Assembly: GCF_900110925.1 (NCBI RefSeq) | Contig: NZ_FOFP01000002.1 | Location: 407,989 to 471,988 of the forward strand | Direction of reading: 5' to 3' | DNA from: Pseudomonas cuatrocienegasensis | Lineage (GTDB): Bacteria > Pseudomonadota > Gammaproteobacteria > Pseudomonadales > Pseudomonadaceae | Length of the DNA stretch: 64,000 bases | Position numbers and translations under genes: made by a program | The notes under the pieces: generated by a model | What the model was told of the DNA's origin: nothing | The model's database searches: none | The model's input: only the letters and a program-made list of their open reading frames with translations | Part shown: positions 8,638 to 18,509 of the stretch, piece after piece | Layout: each line of letters opens with the position of its first letter | How positions within the stretch are numbered: the stretch's first letter is position 1

Positions 8638-9380
8638 TTGCCGCCCGCGCGAACTTCCTCGCGCGCCTTGAAGGTCGACTCATAGACCCGCGCCGCCAGC
8701 CGCGAAAACGGCAGGCTCTGAATCCATACCGTACCGCTGCCCTTGAGCGTGGCCAGCACGATACCCTCGCCGCCGAACAGCATGCTGCGCAGGCCACCCG
8801 ACAGGGCAATGTCGTAATCGATGCCAGCGGTAAAACCTACCAGACAGCCAGTATCCAGACGCAGGGTTTCATTGTTGAGCTGCTTGCGGATCACCGTGCC
8901 ACCGGCATGCACGAAGGCCAGGCCATCGCCCTGAAGCTTTTGCAGAATAAAGCCCTCGCCGCCAAAAAAGCCGGCGCCCAGGCGCTTGTTAAAGCTGATG
9001 CCCACCGAGGTGCCGTAGGCGGCGCAGAGAAAGGCGTCCTTCTGGCAGATCAAGGTGCCACCGATCTCACTCAGGGCGATGGGCACCACGGTGCCAGGGT
9101 AAGGCGCGGCGAAAGCGACCCGTGCGGGGGTTTTGCCGGCGTTGGAAAAATGCGTCATAAACAGCGACTCGCCGGTGAGCATGCGCTTGCCCACGCCCCA
9201 CAATTTACCCAGCACACCGCTGGCCGAGCCATCGCCCATGCGCGTTTCAAAGCGGATGCCGTCGGTCATGTAATTCATCGCCCCGGCTTCGGCGATCACC
9301 GTTTCACCGGGGTCGAGGATGATTTCGATACTTTGCGCCGAAGCGCCGAGGATCTCGTAATCGAGTTGATGGCTAGGCAT
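8634..9380 (-). CDS. TIGR00266/AIM24-family protein
   Basis: A 248-residue protein of the AIM24/TIGR00266 family: an all-beta fold with motifs such as '[12 protein letters not shown]' near the N-terminus and '[13 protein letters not shown]' in the middle. The function is not established in bacteria. I chose ATG 9380, with GAAGG upstream, over an in-frame TTG 24 bases earlier. Its stop overlaps the hydrolase start by 4 bases, which makes a three-gene unit with the two genes downstream. Confidence 0.8.
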   Translation of the reverse strand: MPSHQLDYEILGASAQSIEIILDPGETVIAEAGAMNYMTDGIRFETRMGDGSASGVLGKLWGVGKRMLTGESLFMTHFSNAGKTPARVAFAAPYPGTVVPIALSEIGGTLICQKDAFLCAAYGTSVGISFNKRLGAGFFGGEGFILQKLQGDGLAFVHAGGTVIRKQLNNETLRLDTGCLVGFTAGIDYDIALSGGLRSMLFGGEGIVLATLKGSGTVWIQSLPFSRLAARVYESTFKAREEVRAGGK

Positions 9381-9458
9381 GGGGGAACCTTCGGTTAGCG
9401 GCAAGCTTCAATCGGCAAGTGGAGCAGGTAAACCGCTTGTAACTTGCCGCTTGCGGCT

Positions 9459-10754
9459 TTAAAGAATATTGGCGTAGTCGGCTTCGATACGGTCCAGGCT
9501 CAAGTGGTTGAGGAAGTTGGAGAAGCACATCCAGGCCGACAATGAGTTGAGGTCACGGAACTGCGGCGGCAGGTACTTGGGCGGCACCACCAGGCCCTCG
9601 TCGACCAACTGACGCAGGGTGCGCATGTCTTCCAGGGTGGTCTTGCCGCAGAACAGCAGCGGAATCTGCTCCAGCTTGCCTTTGCGCACGGCGAGCTGGA
9701 TGTAGTTGTAAACCATGATGAAACCCTTCAAATAGGACAGGTCCTTGGTGAAGGGCAGCCCAGTCGGGCTGGAGCCGCGAAACGCGCGGCTGGCATTGCT
9801 ATAGCTGTCTTCCAGGGTGAAGCCCTGTTCGCGGTAGAAGTCGCAGACCTGCACGAAGTCAGCGCCCTGCTCGGCCATATGGATGGCGCGAGTGCGGTTG
9901 GTCAATTTGCGCAGGCGACTGGGGTAGGAGGCGAAGGCGATCACTTCCATAAGGATCGCCAGGCCTTCCTGGGTCACGGTCGAGGACGGCGGCCCCTTGG
10001 CCAGGAAGGTGCAAATCGGCTGGTTCTGCCCGTTCAGGGTGGTCGCCACATGCACCAGCCCCTCGTGGACTTCCAGGGCCTTGACGTCGCGTTCGTTGAA
10101 CAGCGCATCGCTGCGGATCTTGATGTAATCGGCACCGGCCGCCGCGTCGGCCAGAATACCGTCGGACTCGAACACGCGGATGGTGTCATCGGCTTCGCCG
10201 AACACCCGATTAAGTCGCTGCTGCAACAGCGCCACGGCATCCTTGGCAGTGAGCAGCTTAGGCTCGTCCTTGAGGTCGCCGCGCTTATCGATGTTGTTGA
10301 GAAAGTCGGAAAACATCACCCCCAGATCAGCCAGCGTCGGGTCGCCGGCATGGAAAGCGTCCGAGGCCGCGCCATAGAGTTCCTGGGAGATCAGGCCGAA
10401 GTCCTCGGTGCCGCGGGCTTCGAGCATGCGAATGACCATGCGGTACTCGCGGCACATGCGGCGCATGATCTGCCCCACCGGGTTGAACTGGCCGAGCAGG
10501 CGGGTGATGTCGCGCTCGATGTTCTGGAATTCGAGCTTCTTGGCCGTAGCATCGAACGCCAGCGGACGGTTGAGGTAGTAGTCGCGGTCCACGGCGGGCA
10601 ACTCGCGGCCTTTGGCCTTGATAAACCCGCGGCGTACCGACTCGTCCCATTTCACCGCGTCCAGCACGCGAATCGGCGTTTGTGCATCGACGATACGGTC
10701 GGACAGCGCCCGCACCGTCAGTTGGTAGTCATCCAGCCCGGCAACACTGTTCAT
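9459..10754 (-). CDS. DUF1704 'QEGLA' motif protein
   Basis: A 431-residue protein with the signature 'VTQEGLA' near residue 260 and an upstream 'VHEGLVHV' containing a zincin-like HE..H pattern. This is the DUF1704/TIGR02421 family, annotated in pseudomonads as a flavohaemoglobin expression-modulating protein. The HE/H residues suggest a metallopeptidase-like fold; catalytic activity is an inference. It is followed by 78 bases before the AIM24-family gene. Confidence 0.8.
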   Translation of the reverse strand: MNSVAGLDDYQLTVRALSDRIVDAQTPIRVLDAVKWDESVRRGFIKAKGRELPAVDRDYYLNRPLAFDATAKKLEFQNIERDITRLLGQFNPVGQIMRRMCREYRMVIRMLEARGTEDFGLISQELYGAASDAFHAGDPTLADLGVMFSDFLNNIDKRGDLKDEPKLLTAKDAVALLQQRLNRVFGEADDTIRVFESDGILADAAAGADYIKIRSDALFNERDVKALEVHEGLVHVATTLNGQNQPICTFLAKGPPSSTVTQEGLAILMEVIAFASYPSRLRKLTNRTRAIHMAEQGADFVQVCDFYREQGFTLEDSYSNASRAFRGSSPTGLPFTKDLSYLKGFIMVYNYIQLAVRKGKLEQIPLLFCGKTTLEDMRTLRQLVDEGLVVPPKYLPPQFRDLNSLSAWMCFSNFLNHLSLDRIEADYANIL

Positions 10755-10784
10755 GGGCGCTTCAAGTCTCCTGGGGCGGCTGGC

Positions 10785-11336
10785 TCAGTCACCAGCACGT
10801 TGAAAACGGGCCACTTCGATAAACACATCGGCATTGGCCTGGTCGTCGAGGTAGGCAAAGACCTCATCCAGCGGGCTGGTGATGAGCACGCCATCGCCTT
10901 CGGACATATCCACGCTCTGCCCCTTCAAGCGTCCGGCCTGCATCTCCTGGCTGATGCGACCGACATCGAGGTTATAAAGAACCAGCTCATTGCCCGTGGT
11001 CAGTTCGAAGCCGGCAATGGCGAAGTTTGCCCCCAGGCTCTTCGGCAGGCCCGCCGAGAGGTACCAGCGGCGACCATGATGGGCAACGGTGAAGCCGTAT
11101 TCATCGAGGCTCTCTTCGCTATCCGGGCTGTCGATCCAGGTACGTGCCTTGTAGACGTTGGAGCCGGCCCGACTGATCTGCAGAAACTGCTGCTCGCCCC
11201 ACTCATTGGTGCGTGACCACTCGCCGAGCAGGGGGATAGGCGCCGCCTCGTTGGCAGGAATCGGATCGGTGAAGGTAACCAGGCAGCCACTCAGCAGCAG
11301 GCAGGACACGGCGACCAGTACGCGCCAGGCTTTCAT
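10785..11336 (-). CDS. Hypothetical lipoprotein
   Basis: A 183-residue protein starting 'MKAWRVLVAV' with lipobox 'LLLSGCLV', so probably a lipid-anchored envelope protein. The remainder is a beta-rich domain that I do not recognise. The start at 11336 is set by the AAGGAGAG ribosome-binding site; the frame runs on upstream but without a good site. It lies 30 bases upstream of the DUF1704 gene on the same strand and may be co-transcribed with it. Confidence 0.65.
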   Translation of the reverse strand: MKAWRVLVAVSCLLLSGCLVTFTDPIPANEAAPIPLLGEWSRTNEWGEQQFLQISRAGSNVYKARTWIDSPDSEESLDEYGFTVAHHGRRWYLSAGLPKSLGANFAIAGFELTTGNELVLYNLDVGRISQEMQAGRLKGQSVDMSEGDGVLITSPLDEVFAYLDDQANADVFIEVARFQRAGD

Positions 11337-11456
11337 TTCGCTCTCCTTGGACAAACACCCGACATGGGCCTCACGCGCGTGCAGCAGCACAGCGATAGTC
11401 CATCCACCTCAGGATAGCCGTCAAGCGCAGTGCATGACGGCCGTGATCAGGGCATG

Positions 11457-11478
11457 AAAAAGCCGCCCGAAGGCGGCT
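11457..11478 (-). terminator. Rho-independent terminator after lysS
   Basis: On the minus strand GCCGCC-TTCG-GGCGGC is followed by TTTTT, 5-25 bases past the lysS stop. The stem and tetraloop are typical of a strong intrinsic terminator ending the prfB-lysS transcript. Confidence 0.85.
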
Positions 11479-11483
11479 TGATT

Positions 11484-12986
11484 TCAACCCTGTGGACGCA
11501 TATGCGGGAACAGGATGACATCGCGGATCGACGGTGAGTTGGTCAACAGCATCACCAGGCGGTCGATACCAATGCCCTCGCCCGCAGTCGGCGGCATGCC
11601 GTACTCCAGGGCGCGGACGAAGTCAGCGTCGTAGTGCATGGCTTCGTCATCGCCGGCGTCCTTGTCGGCCACTTGCTGCATAAAACGCGCAGCCTGGTCT
11701 TCCGCGTCATTCAACTCGGAGTAGGCGTTGGCAATCTCGCGGCCACCGATAAATAGCTCGAAGCGGTCGGTAACGCTCGGATCATCGTCGCTACGACGGG
11801 CCAGCGGCGAGACTTCGAACGGGTAGCGGGTAATGAAGTGCGGCTGCTCCAGCTTGTGCTCGACCAGCTCTTCGAAAATCATTACCTGCAGTTTGCCCAG
11901 ACCCTCGAAGCCGAGCACCTTGGCGCCGGCTTTCTTGGCGATTTCACGGGCCTTGTCGATATCCTGCAGGTCCGCTGCGCTGATCTCCGGGTTGTACTTG
12001 AGGATCGAGTCGAACACCGACAGGCGCACGAACGGCTCGCCGAAGTGGAACACCTTGTCGCCGTAGGGCACGTCGGTGCTGCCGAGGACCAACTGGGCCA
12101 GCTCGCGGAACAGCTCCTCGGTCAGGTCCATGTTGTCCTCGTAATCGGCGTAGGCCTGGTAGAACTCAAGCATGGTGAACTCGGGGTTGTGCCGAGTGGA
12201 GACGCCTTCGTTACGGAAGTTGCGGTTGATCTCGAAGACCTTCTCAAAGCCACCGACAACAAGGCGCTTGAGGTACAGCTCCGGGGCGATACGCAGGAAC
12301 ATCTGCATATCCAGGGCGTTGTGGTGGGTCTCGAACGGTTTGGCCGCCGCACCGCCGGGGATGGTCTGCAGCATCGGCGTTTCCACTTCGAGGAAGTCAC
12401 GCTGCATCAGGAAGCTGCGGATGTGCGCGATGACCTGCGAACGTACACGGAAGGTCTGACGCACCTCTTCATTGACCATCAGGTCGACGTAACGCTGACG
12501 GTAACGCTGCTCGGTGTCGGTCAGGCCGTGGTGCTTGTCCGGCAGCGGGCGCAGCGACTTGGTCAGCAGGCGCACGTCGGTCATTTCCACGTACAGGTCG
12601 CCCTTGCCGGAACGGGCCAGGGTGCCAACGGCGGAGATGATGTCGCCCATGTCCCAGGTTTTCACCGCGGCCAGGGTCTCTTCCGACAGGGTCTTGCGGT
12701 TGACGTAGACCTGGATGCGCCCGGTCATGTCCTGGATCACCATGAACGAGCCACGGTTGAGCATGATGCGCCCGGCAACCTTGACCACAATACCGGCCTC
12801 GGCCAGCTCTTCCTTGCTCGATTCGGCGTACTGTTTCTGCAGGTCGGCGCAGTAGTTGTCACGGCGGAAGTCGTTGGGGAAGGCGTTGCCCTGCTCACGG
12901 AGGGCAGCAAGCTTGTCCTTGCGCTGGGCAATCAGCTTGTTTTCTTCCTGTTGCAGTTGCTGCTGGTCGAGTTGTTGGTCGCTCAT
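11484..12986 (-). CDS. lysS: Lysyl-tRNA synthetase
   Basis: A 500-residue class II aminoacyl-tRNA synthetase that charges tRNA-Lys in the cytoplasm. Visible are an N-terminal OB-fold anticodon-binding domain ('[21 protein letters not shown]'-like region, residues ~70-150), motif 2 'FRNEG' and motif 3 '[13 protein letters not shown]' near the C-terminus. Length matches bacterial LysRS. It lies 60 bases downstream of prfB, the same gene pair as in Escherichia coli, and is closed by a terminator. Confidence 0.96.
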   Translation of the reverse strand: MSDQQLDQQQLQQEENKLIAQRKDKLAALREQGNAFPNDFRRDNYCADLQKQYAESSKEELAEAGIVVKVAGRIMLNRGSFMVIQDMTGRIQVYVNRKTLSEETLAAVKTWDMGDIISAVGTLARSGKGDLYVEMTDVRLLTKSLRPLPDKHHGLTDTEQRYRQRYVDLMVNEEVRQTFRVRSQVIAHIRSFLMQRDFLEVETPMLQTIPGGAAAKPFETHHNALDMQMFLRIAPELYLKRLVVGGFEKVFEINRNFRNEGVSTRHNPEFTMLEFYQAYADYEDNMDLTEELFRELAQLVLGSTDVPYGDKVFHFGEPFVRLSVFDSILKYNPEISAADLQDIDKAREIAKKAGAKVLGFEGLGKLQVMIFEELVEHKLEQPHFITRYPFEVSPLARRSDDDPSVTDRFELFIGGREIANAYSELNDAEDQAARFMQQVADKDAGDDEAMHYDADFVRALEYGMPPTAGEGIGIDRLVMLLTNSPSIRDVILFPHMRPQG

Positions 12987-13046
12987 GTTCGTCAGGATTC
13001 CATCACGGTATAGTCGCCGCCCCTCTCAGGGCGGAACCAAAAGGTA

Positions 13047-14142
13047 TTACAGACCTTGTTTGAGGCTGGCTTCGAGGTATTCGTCGAGGTCGCCGTCGAG
13101 CACCTTGTCGCAGTCGCTACGCTCGATGTTGGTACGCAGATCCTTGATCCGCGAGGCATCCAGCACGTAGGAGCGAATCTGGTGGCCCCAGCCGATATCC
13201 GACTTGGTGTCCTCCAGCGCCTGGGAGGCGGCGTTGCGTTTCTGCACTTCCTGCTCATACAAGCGCGCACGCAGCATCTTCATCGCGGTGTCCTTGTTGG
13301 CGTGCTGAGAACGTTCGTTCTGGCAGCTGACCACGGTGTTGGTCGGCACGTGGGTAATCCGCACCGCCGAATCGGTGGTGTTAACGTGCTGACCACCGGC
13401 ACCGGAGGAGCGATAGGTGTCGATACGCAGGTCGGCCGGGTTGATCTCGATTTCGATGTTGTCGTCGATTTCCGGCGAGACGAACACCGCGGTAAACGAG
13501 GTGTGGCGGCGGTTACCGGAGTCGAACGGGCTCTTGCGCACCAGACGGTGCACGCCGATCTCGGTGCGCAGCCAGCCAAAGGCGTACTCGCCCTTGATGT
13601 GCACGGTCGCGCCCTTGATCCCGGCCACTTCGCCGGCGGACAGCTCCATGATGGTCGCGTCGAAACCGCGCTTGTCGGCCCAGCGCAGGTACATGCGCAG
13701 AAGCATGTTGGCCCAGTCTTGCGCTTCGGTACCGCCAGAGCCGGCCTGGATGTCCAGGTAGGCGTTGTTGGGGTCCATTTCGCCACTGAACATGCGGCGG
13801 AACTCGAGTTTCTCGAGGATCCCGCGCAGGCGCTCGACCTCACTGGCGACATCGTCGGCAGCGTCCTGGTCGTCTTCTTCAGCGGCCATCTGCAACAAGT
13901 CACGCGAATCGCCGAGGCTGCCCTCGAGGTCGTCGATGGTCTCGACGATCTGCGCCAGGGTAGCGCGCTCACGGCCCAGGTTCTGGGCGTACTCGGGGTT
14001 GTTCCAGACGTTCGGGTCTTCGAGTTCGCGGTTTACTTCGACAAGACGATCATGCTTTTGATCGTAGTCAAAGATACCCCCGAATGGACTGGGTGCGTTC
14101 GGACAGGTCCTTGATGCTGTTGAGGATCGGGTTGATTTCCAT
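13047..14142 (-). CDS. prfB: Peptide chain release factor 2 (programmed +1 frameshift)
   Basis: Release factor 2 frees the finished peptide at UGA and UAA. The first 24 codons (14142-14071, '[20 protein letters not shown]'...) end in CTT TGA C; after a +1 shift the second frame runs from 14069 to the stop at 13047, giving about 364 residues, the usual RF2 length. The catalytic 'GAGGQHVN' (GGQ) and the recognition tripeptide in 'KSPFDSG' are both present. A plain reading from an upstream in-frame position (14165) would give a false N-terminus. It is co-oriented with lysS. Confidence 0.95.
14065..14083 (-). promoter_or_regulatory. prfB autoregulatory frameshift site
   Basis: On the minus strand the sequence GGGGGTATCTTTGAC contains an internal Shine-Dalgarno-like GGGGG run, the slippery CTT and the in-frame UGA (14070-14068). 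When release factor 2 is scarce, ribosomes slip +1 on CUU-U and make more of it. The arrangement matches the well-described E. coli prfB site. Confidence 0.93.
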
Positions 14143-14305
14143 GGCTGGCAGCACTCGCAGGTCAAACTTTCGGAAAAGCCGGCGAGTATACCTTAACTAC
14201 CGGGTCGCCGGCAGTGCGCAATCGGCGGTGCGGCGCAGCCCCTAAGTGCGCTGAGCGCTTATACTGCCAGGCAAAATCCTGCTTGCCTCTGGAGTTCCCC
14301 CCTGC

Positions 14306-15943
14306 ATGCGCTCAACGCACAGCCTGCGCAGTCGCTTCGCTATCCTCATCGCCCTGCTGGTCGGCTCATTGACCTGGCTGCTCGGCACCCTGATGGGCAA
14401 CGACGCCAGCGAGCGCATTCGCGAGGAGGTGGGGCGGGACCTGGCCGAGCTGTCGTACATGATGATCGACAGGCTGGATCGCGACATGGAAAGCCGCGCC
14501 GGCATGCTGCAGGTGCTGGGTCAGCTGCAAGTACTGGGGCAATCCCGCGACACAGCCCAGGTGCGCCGCCTGCTTGATCGCTTGCAGGCCGAATTCCCCA
14601 GCATTGCCTGGATCGGCCTGACCGATGAGGCGGGCACGGTGCTGGCATCCAGCAATGGCATTCTGGAAAACGTCAGTATTGCCCAGCGCCCGGTGTTTCT
14701 CGAAGGTAGCAAAGGCTTGTTTATCGGTGATGTGCACGAGGCGGTACTGCTGGCCAAGCTGCTGCCCAACCCCACGGGTGAGGCGATGAAGTTCGTCGAT
14801 ATCAGCTTGCCGGTGCACGATGCCGCCGGCAGTCTGCGCGGCGTGCTGGCCTCGCACTTGTCCTGGTCCTGGGCTGATGAAGTGCGCCAATCGATCCTTG
14901 AGCCGATCCAGCAGCGCCGGCATGTCGACTTTTTCGTTATCGGCAGCGACCGCACTCTGATCCTCGGGCCCAAGGAGCTGATCGGACAGCGCCTGCACCT
15001 GGCGGCCCTGGACGACCTCAAGCCCGGCGAGAGCCGCTGGGCTGTTGAGCAATGGCCAGATGGCACCGAGTACCTCACGGGCCTGTCTCTGAGCCATGGG
15101 CACAATGACTATGCCGGCCTTGGCTGGACGGTAATCGCCCGCCAGCCACTTGAGGACGCCTATGCGCCGGCCTACGAGGTCCTGCGCGCGATTCTGATCT
15201 GGGGCAGTGCCCTGGCGTTGCTATTTGCCTTTATCGGCTGGCTGCTGGCGGGCTATTTCACCCGTCCACTGCAGCAGATCGCCGACGCCGCCGACCGCCT
15301 GAGTGCCGGGCAGCCCAGTGCCATCCCCGAACTGAGTGGCACGCGAGAAATCGAACAGCTCAGCCAGTCGATCCGCCACCTGGTCGAGAGCCTGACAAAC
15401 CAGGAAGCCGCCCTCGGCACCCTGGAAAACCTCGCCCACCACGATGCACTCACCGGCCTGCCCAACCGCACAGCCCTGGACAGGTTCCTGCTGCACGCCC
15501 AGCAACGCTGCCAGTTGACCAACAGCACGCTCGCTCTGCTCTACCTGGACCTGGACGGTTTCAAGCCGATCAACGACCGCTTTGGTCATGCCACCGGTGA
15601 CCAGGTATTGCGCGAAACGGCGATTCGCCTGCGCGGCTGCCTGCGCGAAGGCGATCTGGTAGCCCGCTTGGGCGGCGATGAGTTTCTTATGGTGCTGATG
15701 GTGCCCACCGAGGACGCCCTGCAGCAGGCTGAACTGATTGCCCAGCGCACCCTTAGCGCGCTCAGCGCGCCGGTACGTCTGGAAGATCAACAGCTACAGG
15801 TCGGCTGCAGCATCGGCGGGGCGCTCTGGCCATTGCACAGCGAGCAGCTCGATGAAGCGCTGAAACTGGCGGATCAGGCACTTTATCGAGCCAAACACGC
15901 AGGGCGTAATCGCGTGCTGTTTCACTCGGGCCCGACCAGCTGA
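14306..15943 (+). CDS. Membrane-bound diguanylate cyclase
   Basis: A 545-residue sensor that should make cyclic di-GMP. It has one membrane helix near the N-terminus (residues ~10-30), a periplasmic Cache-like sensor (~30-290), a second helix ('ALALLFAFIGWLLAGYF'), a HAMP linker and a C-terminal GGDEF domain. The active-site motif 'RLGGDEF' is intact, and an inhibitory RxxD site ('REGD') lies five residues upstream, so product feedback is expected. The start follows CTGGAG. It stands alone between prfB (divergent) and the convergent GMC oxidoreductase gene. Confidence 0.88.
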   Translation: MRSTHSLRSRFAILIALLVGSLTWLLGTLMGNDASERIREEVGRDLAELSYMMIDRLDRDMESRAGMLQVLGQLQVLGQSRDTAQVRRLLDRLQAEFPSIAWIGLTDEAGTVLASSNGILENVSIAQRPVFLEGSKGLFIGDVHEAVLLAKLLPNPTGEAMKFVDISLPVHDAAGSLRGVLASHLSWSWADEVRQSILEPIQQRRHVDFFVIGSDRTLILGPKELIGQRLHLAALDDLKPGESRWAVEQWPDGTEYLTGLSLSHGHNDYAGLGWTVIARQPLEDAYAPAYEVLRAILIWGSALALLFAFIGWLLAGYFTRPLQQIADAADRLSAGQPSAIPELSGTREIEQLSQSIRHLVESLTNQEAALGTLENLAHHDALTGLPNRTALDRFLLHAQQRCQLTNSTLALLYLDLDGFKPINDRFGHATGDQVLRETAIRLRGCLREGDLVARLGGDEFLMVLMVPTEDALQQAELIAQRTLSALSAPVRLEDQQLQVGCSIGGALWPLHSEQLDEALKLADQALYRAKHAGRNRVLFHSGPTS

Positions 15944-15945
15944 CG

Positions 15946-17595
15946 TTAAACAGCAAGGACAGTTTCGCGTAACGGCGCCTGAGCGAGACGCTGATGCCCT
16001 TGCAGGATCAGCTCGGCCGCTTTCTCCGCAATCATCAACACCGGCGAGCAGGTGTTGCCGGAGACGATCGACGGCATGATCGAGGCATCGGCAATGCGCA
16101 GCCCGGCAATCCCATGCACCCGCAGCTGCGCATCGACCACCGCATCCGGTCCCTGGCCCATCTTGCAGGTACCGACCGGGTGGAAGATGGTCGTGCCAAT
16201 CTCCGCCGCCGCACGGTGCAGGTCTTCTTCACTCTGGTAGTCCGGGCCGGGCTTGTACTCGACCGGTTTGAAAGCAGCCAGGGCTGGCGCAGCGGCAATG
16301 CGCCGGGTCAGGCGAATGGCATCGGCTGCCACCGCCAGGTCCCGCGTGTCGCTCAGGTAGTTGGGCTGAATCAGTGGCGCATCGGCCACATCCAGCGAAC
16401 GGATGGCCACCGAGCCACGGCTGTACGGCCGCAAATTGCACACCGAGGCGGTAAAGGCCGGGAAGGCATGCAGCGGCTCACCGAAGCGCTCCAACGACAG
16501 CGGCTGCACGTGGTACTGCAAATTGGCCGACGCCTGCTCGGGGCTCGACCGGGCAAAGGCGCCCAACTGACTCGGCGCCATGGCCAGCGGCCCGCTGCGC
16601 TTGAACAGATACTCCAGGCCCATGCCGGCCTTGCCCCACAGGCTGCCGGCGATCTGGTTGAGCGTCGGCACGCCGCTGACCTGGTAAACCAGGCGCAGCT
16701 GTAAATGATCCTGCAAGTTGGCGCCCACGCCAGGCAATGCATGGGCCACGCCAACCCCCACCTGCTGCAGCAGCGAGGGTGCACCTATACCGGAGCGTTG
16801 CAGAATCGCCGGCGTGCCGATGGCACCACTGCACAGCAGCACCTCGCGGCGCGCCCGAAGCAATTGCTCACGCCCCTGCCAGCGCACGTGCAGCCCTTCC
16901 GCCCGCCCGCTAGCCAGCGCCACCCGCTGCACTTCGGCACCCGTCAGCACCCGCAGGTTGGGGCGCTCGGCAATGCCGCGCAAAAAGGCTTTGGACGCAT
17001 TCCAACGCACACCACTGCGCTGGTTGACCTGAAAGTAGCTGCACCCTTCGTTATCGCCGCCGTTGAAATCCTCGATGCTGGCGATACCGCTCTGCGCCGC
17101 CGCACCGCGAAAGGCCTCAAGCAGCGCCCAGGACAACCGCTGACGCTCCACCCGCCACTCGCCCGCCGCACCATGCAGGGCACTGTCGCCGGCATAGTGG
17201 TTTTCCGTACGTTTGAACAGCGGCAAGACATCCTGCCACGCCCACCCAGGATTGCCGGCGGCAGCCCAGGCATCGTAATCACCGGCCTGGCCACGCATGT
17301 AGATCATGCCGTTGATCGACGAACTGCCGCCGAGCACACGCCCCCGCGGATAACGCAACGCCCGGCCGTTCAGCCCTGCTTGCGGTTCGGTGTCGTAGCA
17401 CCAGTCCGTACGTGGATTGCCGATGCAGTAGAGGTAGCCAACGGGGATATGAATCCAGGGGTAGTTATCGCGTCCACCCGCTTCGAGCAGCAGGACACTG
17501 ACACTGGGGTCAGCTGATAAGCGATTGGCCAACAGGCAACCGGCCGGGCCGGCACCTGCGATAAGGTAGTCGTAGCTGTCTTGGAGTGGGTCCAC
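15946..17595 (-). CDS. GMC-family FAD oxidoreductase (choline dehydrogenase-like)
   Basis: A 549-residue flavoprotein with an N-terminal FAD-binding motif 'YLIAGAGPAGCLLANRL', the GMC signatures around 'RGRVLGGSSSINGMIYMRG' and 'CSGAIGTPAILQRSG', and a C-terminal catalytic region with 'HPVGTCKMG'. These enzymes oxidise alcohols with FAD; the substrate is unknown. It is only 2 bases from the convergent diguanylate cyclase gene and has no obvious partner gene. Confidence 0.87.
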   Translation of the reverse strand: MDPLQDSYDYLIAGAGPAGCLLANRLSADPSVSVLLLEAGGRDNYPWIHIPVGYLYCIGNPRTDWCYDTEPQAGLNGRALRYPRGRVLGGSSSINGMIYMRGQAGDYDAWAAAGNPGWAWQDVLPLFKRTENHYAGDSALHGAAGEWRVERQRLSWALLEAFRGAAAQSGIASIEDFNGGDNEGCSYFQVNQRSGVRWNASKAFLRGIAERPNLRVLTGAEVQRVALASGRAEGLHVRWQGREQLLRARREVLLCSGAIGTPAILQRSGIGAPSLLQQVGVGVAHALPGVGANLQDHLQLRLVYQVSGVPTLNQIAGSLWGKAGMGLEYLFKRSGPLAMAPSQLGAFARSSPEQASANLQYHVQPLSLERFGEPLHAFPAFTASVCNLRPYSRGSVAIRSLDVADAPLIQPNYLSDTRDLAVAADAIRLTRRIAAAPALAAFKPVEYKPGPDYQSEEDLHRAAAEIGTTIFHPVGTCKMGQGPDAVVDAQLRVHGIAGLRIADASIMPSIVSGNTCSPVLMIAEKAAELILQGHQRLAQAPLRETVLAV

Positions 17596-17696
17596 GCGTG
17601 CCTCGCATCATCCTGTCGATGCGACTGAGACTAGACGCAAGCCCGACGCAGGGGAAATGCCCCTTTGGTCGCACGCGTGACGACAGCACTGCCGGC

Positions 17697-18416
17697 TTAG
17701 ACCTCGGCCAACTCGCGGCGCGTCTGTGCTTCCAACTCAGCCTTGAGCTGCGGGTCGAGCTTGAGCTGGCGGGCCAGTTCGTCCAGGTAGGCGCGCTCCA
17801 TAAAGTGCTCCTCATCGACCATCAGCACGCTGGCCACGTACATTTCTGCGGCCATTTCCGGGGTGCTGGCCGCGCGGGCCACATCGGCCGGATCGAGCGG
17901 TTTGTTCAGCTCACTCTCCAGCCAGCGCTGCACCTCGGCATCGCCGGTCAGTTTGACGAACTCGCCTTCGATCAGCTCGCGCTCGCGGGCATCGACATGG
18001 CCGTCGGCCTTTGCCGCAGCCACCAGGGCCTTGAGAATCGCCTGGCTGTGCAGCTCGACCTGGGGCGCGGGCAGGCGATCCAGGGTCTGCGGGTCACCCT
18101 GCGGTGCCTGGGCCTGCTGCGCCTGCCAGTTGCCGTAGGCCTTGTAGGCAATCACCCCGAGCGCCGCCAGGCCACCGTAGGTCAGCGCCTTGCCACCAAA
18201 CTTGCGCGCGCTCTTGTTACCCAGCAACAGCCCCAGCGCCCCACCTGCCAGCGCGCCCTTACCGGCGCCACCACCCAGCACACTGCCCAGGCCGCCTTTG
18301 CCGGCACCGGACAACAGACCACCCAGGCCGCCGCCAGCCGATGAACCGCCCGCCTTGTTCTGCAGCAGGTCCTGGCCGGATTTGAGCAACTGATCGAGCA
18401 AACCGCGCGTATTCAT
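17697..18416 (-). CDS. DUF533 (YebE/TerB-like) membrane protein
   Basis: A 239-residue protein starting 'MNTRGLLDQLLKSGQDLL'. A Gly/Ala-rich hydrophobic stretch (about 25-90) contains glycine-zipper-like repeats, and a C-terminal alpha-helical TerB-like domain has acidic helices ('KADGHVDARERELIEGEF'). This is the DUF533 family, whose role is not established. It is monocistronic as far as spacing shows. Confidence 0.8.
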   Translation of the reverse strand: MNTRGLLDQLLKSGQDLLQNKAGGSSAGGGLGGLLSGAGKGGLGSVLGGGAGKGALAGGALGLLLGNKSARKFGGKALTYGGLAALGVIAYKAYGNWQAQQAQAPQGDPQTLDRLPAPQVELHSQAILKALVAAAKADGHVDARERELIEGEFVKLTGDAEVQRWLESELNKPLDPADVARAASTPEMAAEMYVASVLMVDEEHFMERAYLDELARQLKLDPQLKAELEAQTRRELAEV

Positions 18417-18509
18417 TGATTGTTCTCCATATCGGGATGCAAATCAGAACACAGGCGGCGAACAAAAATTCCGCTATTGCAGCCGCGATATGCGACCAGA
18501 TATTGCCGC

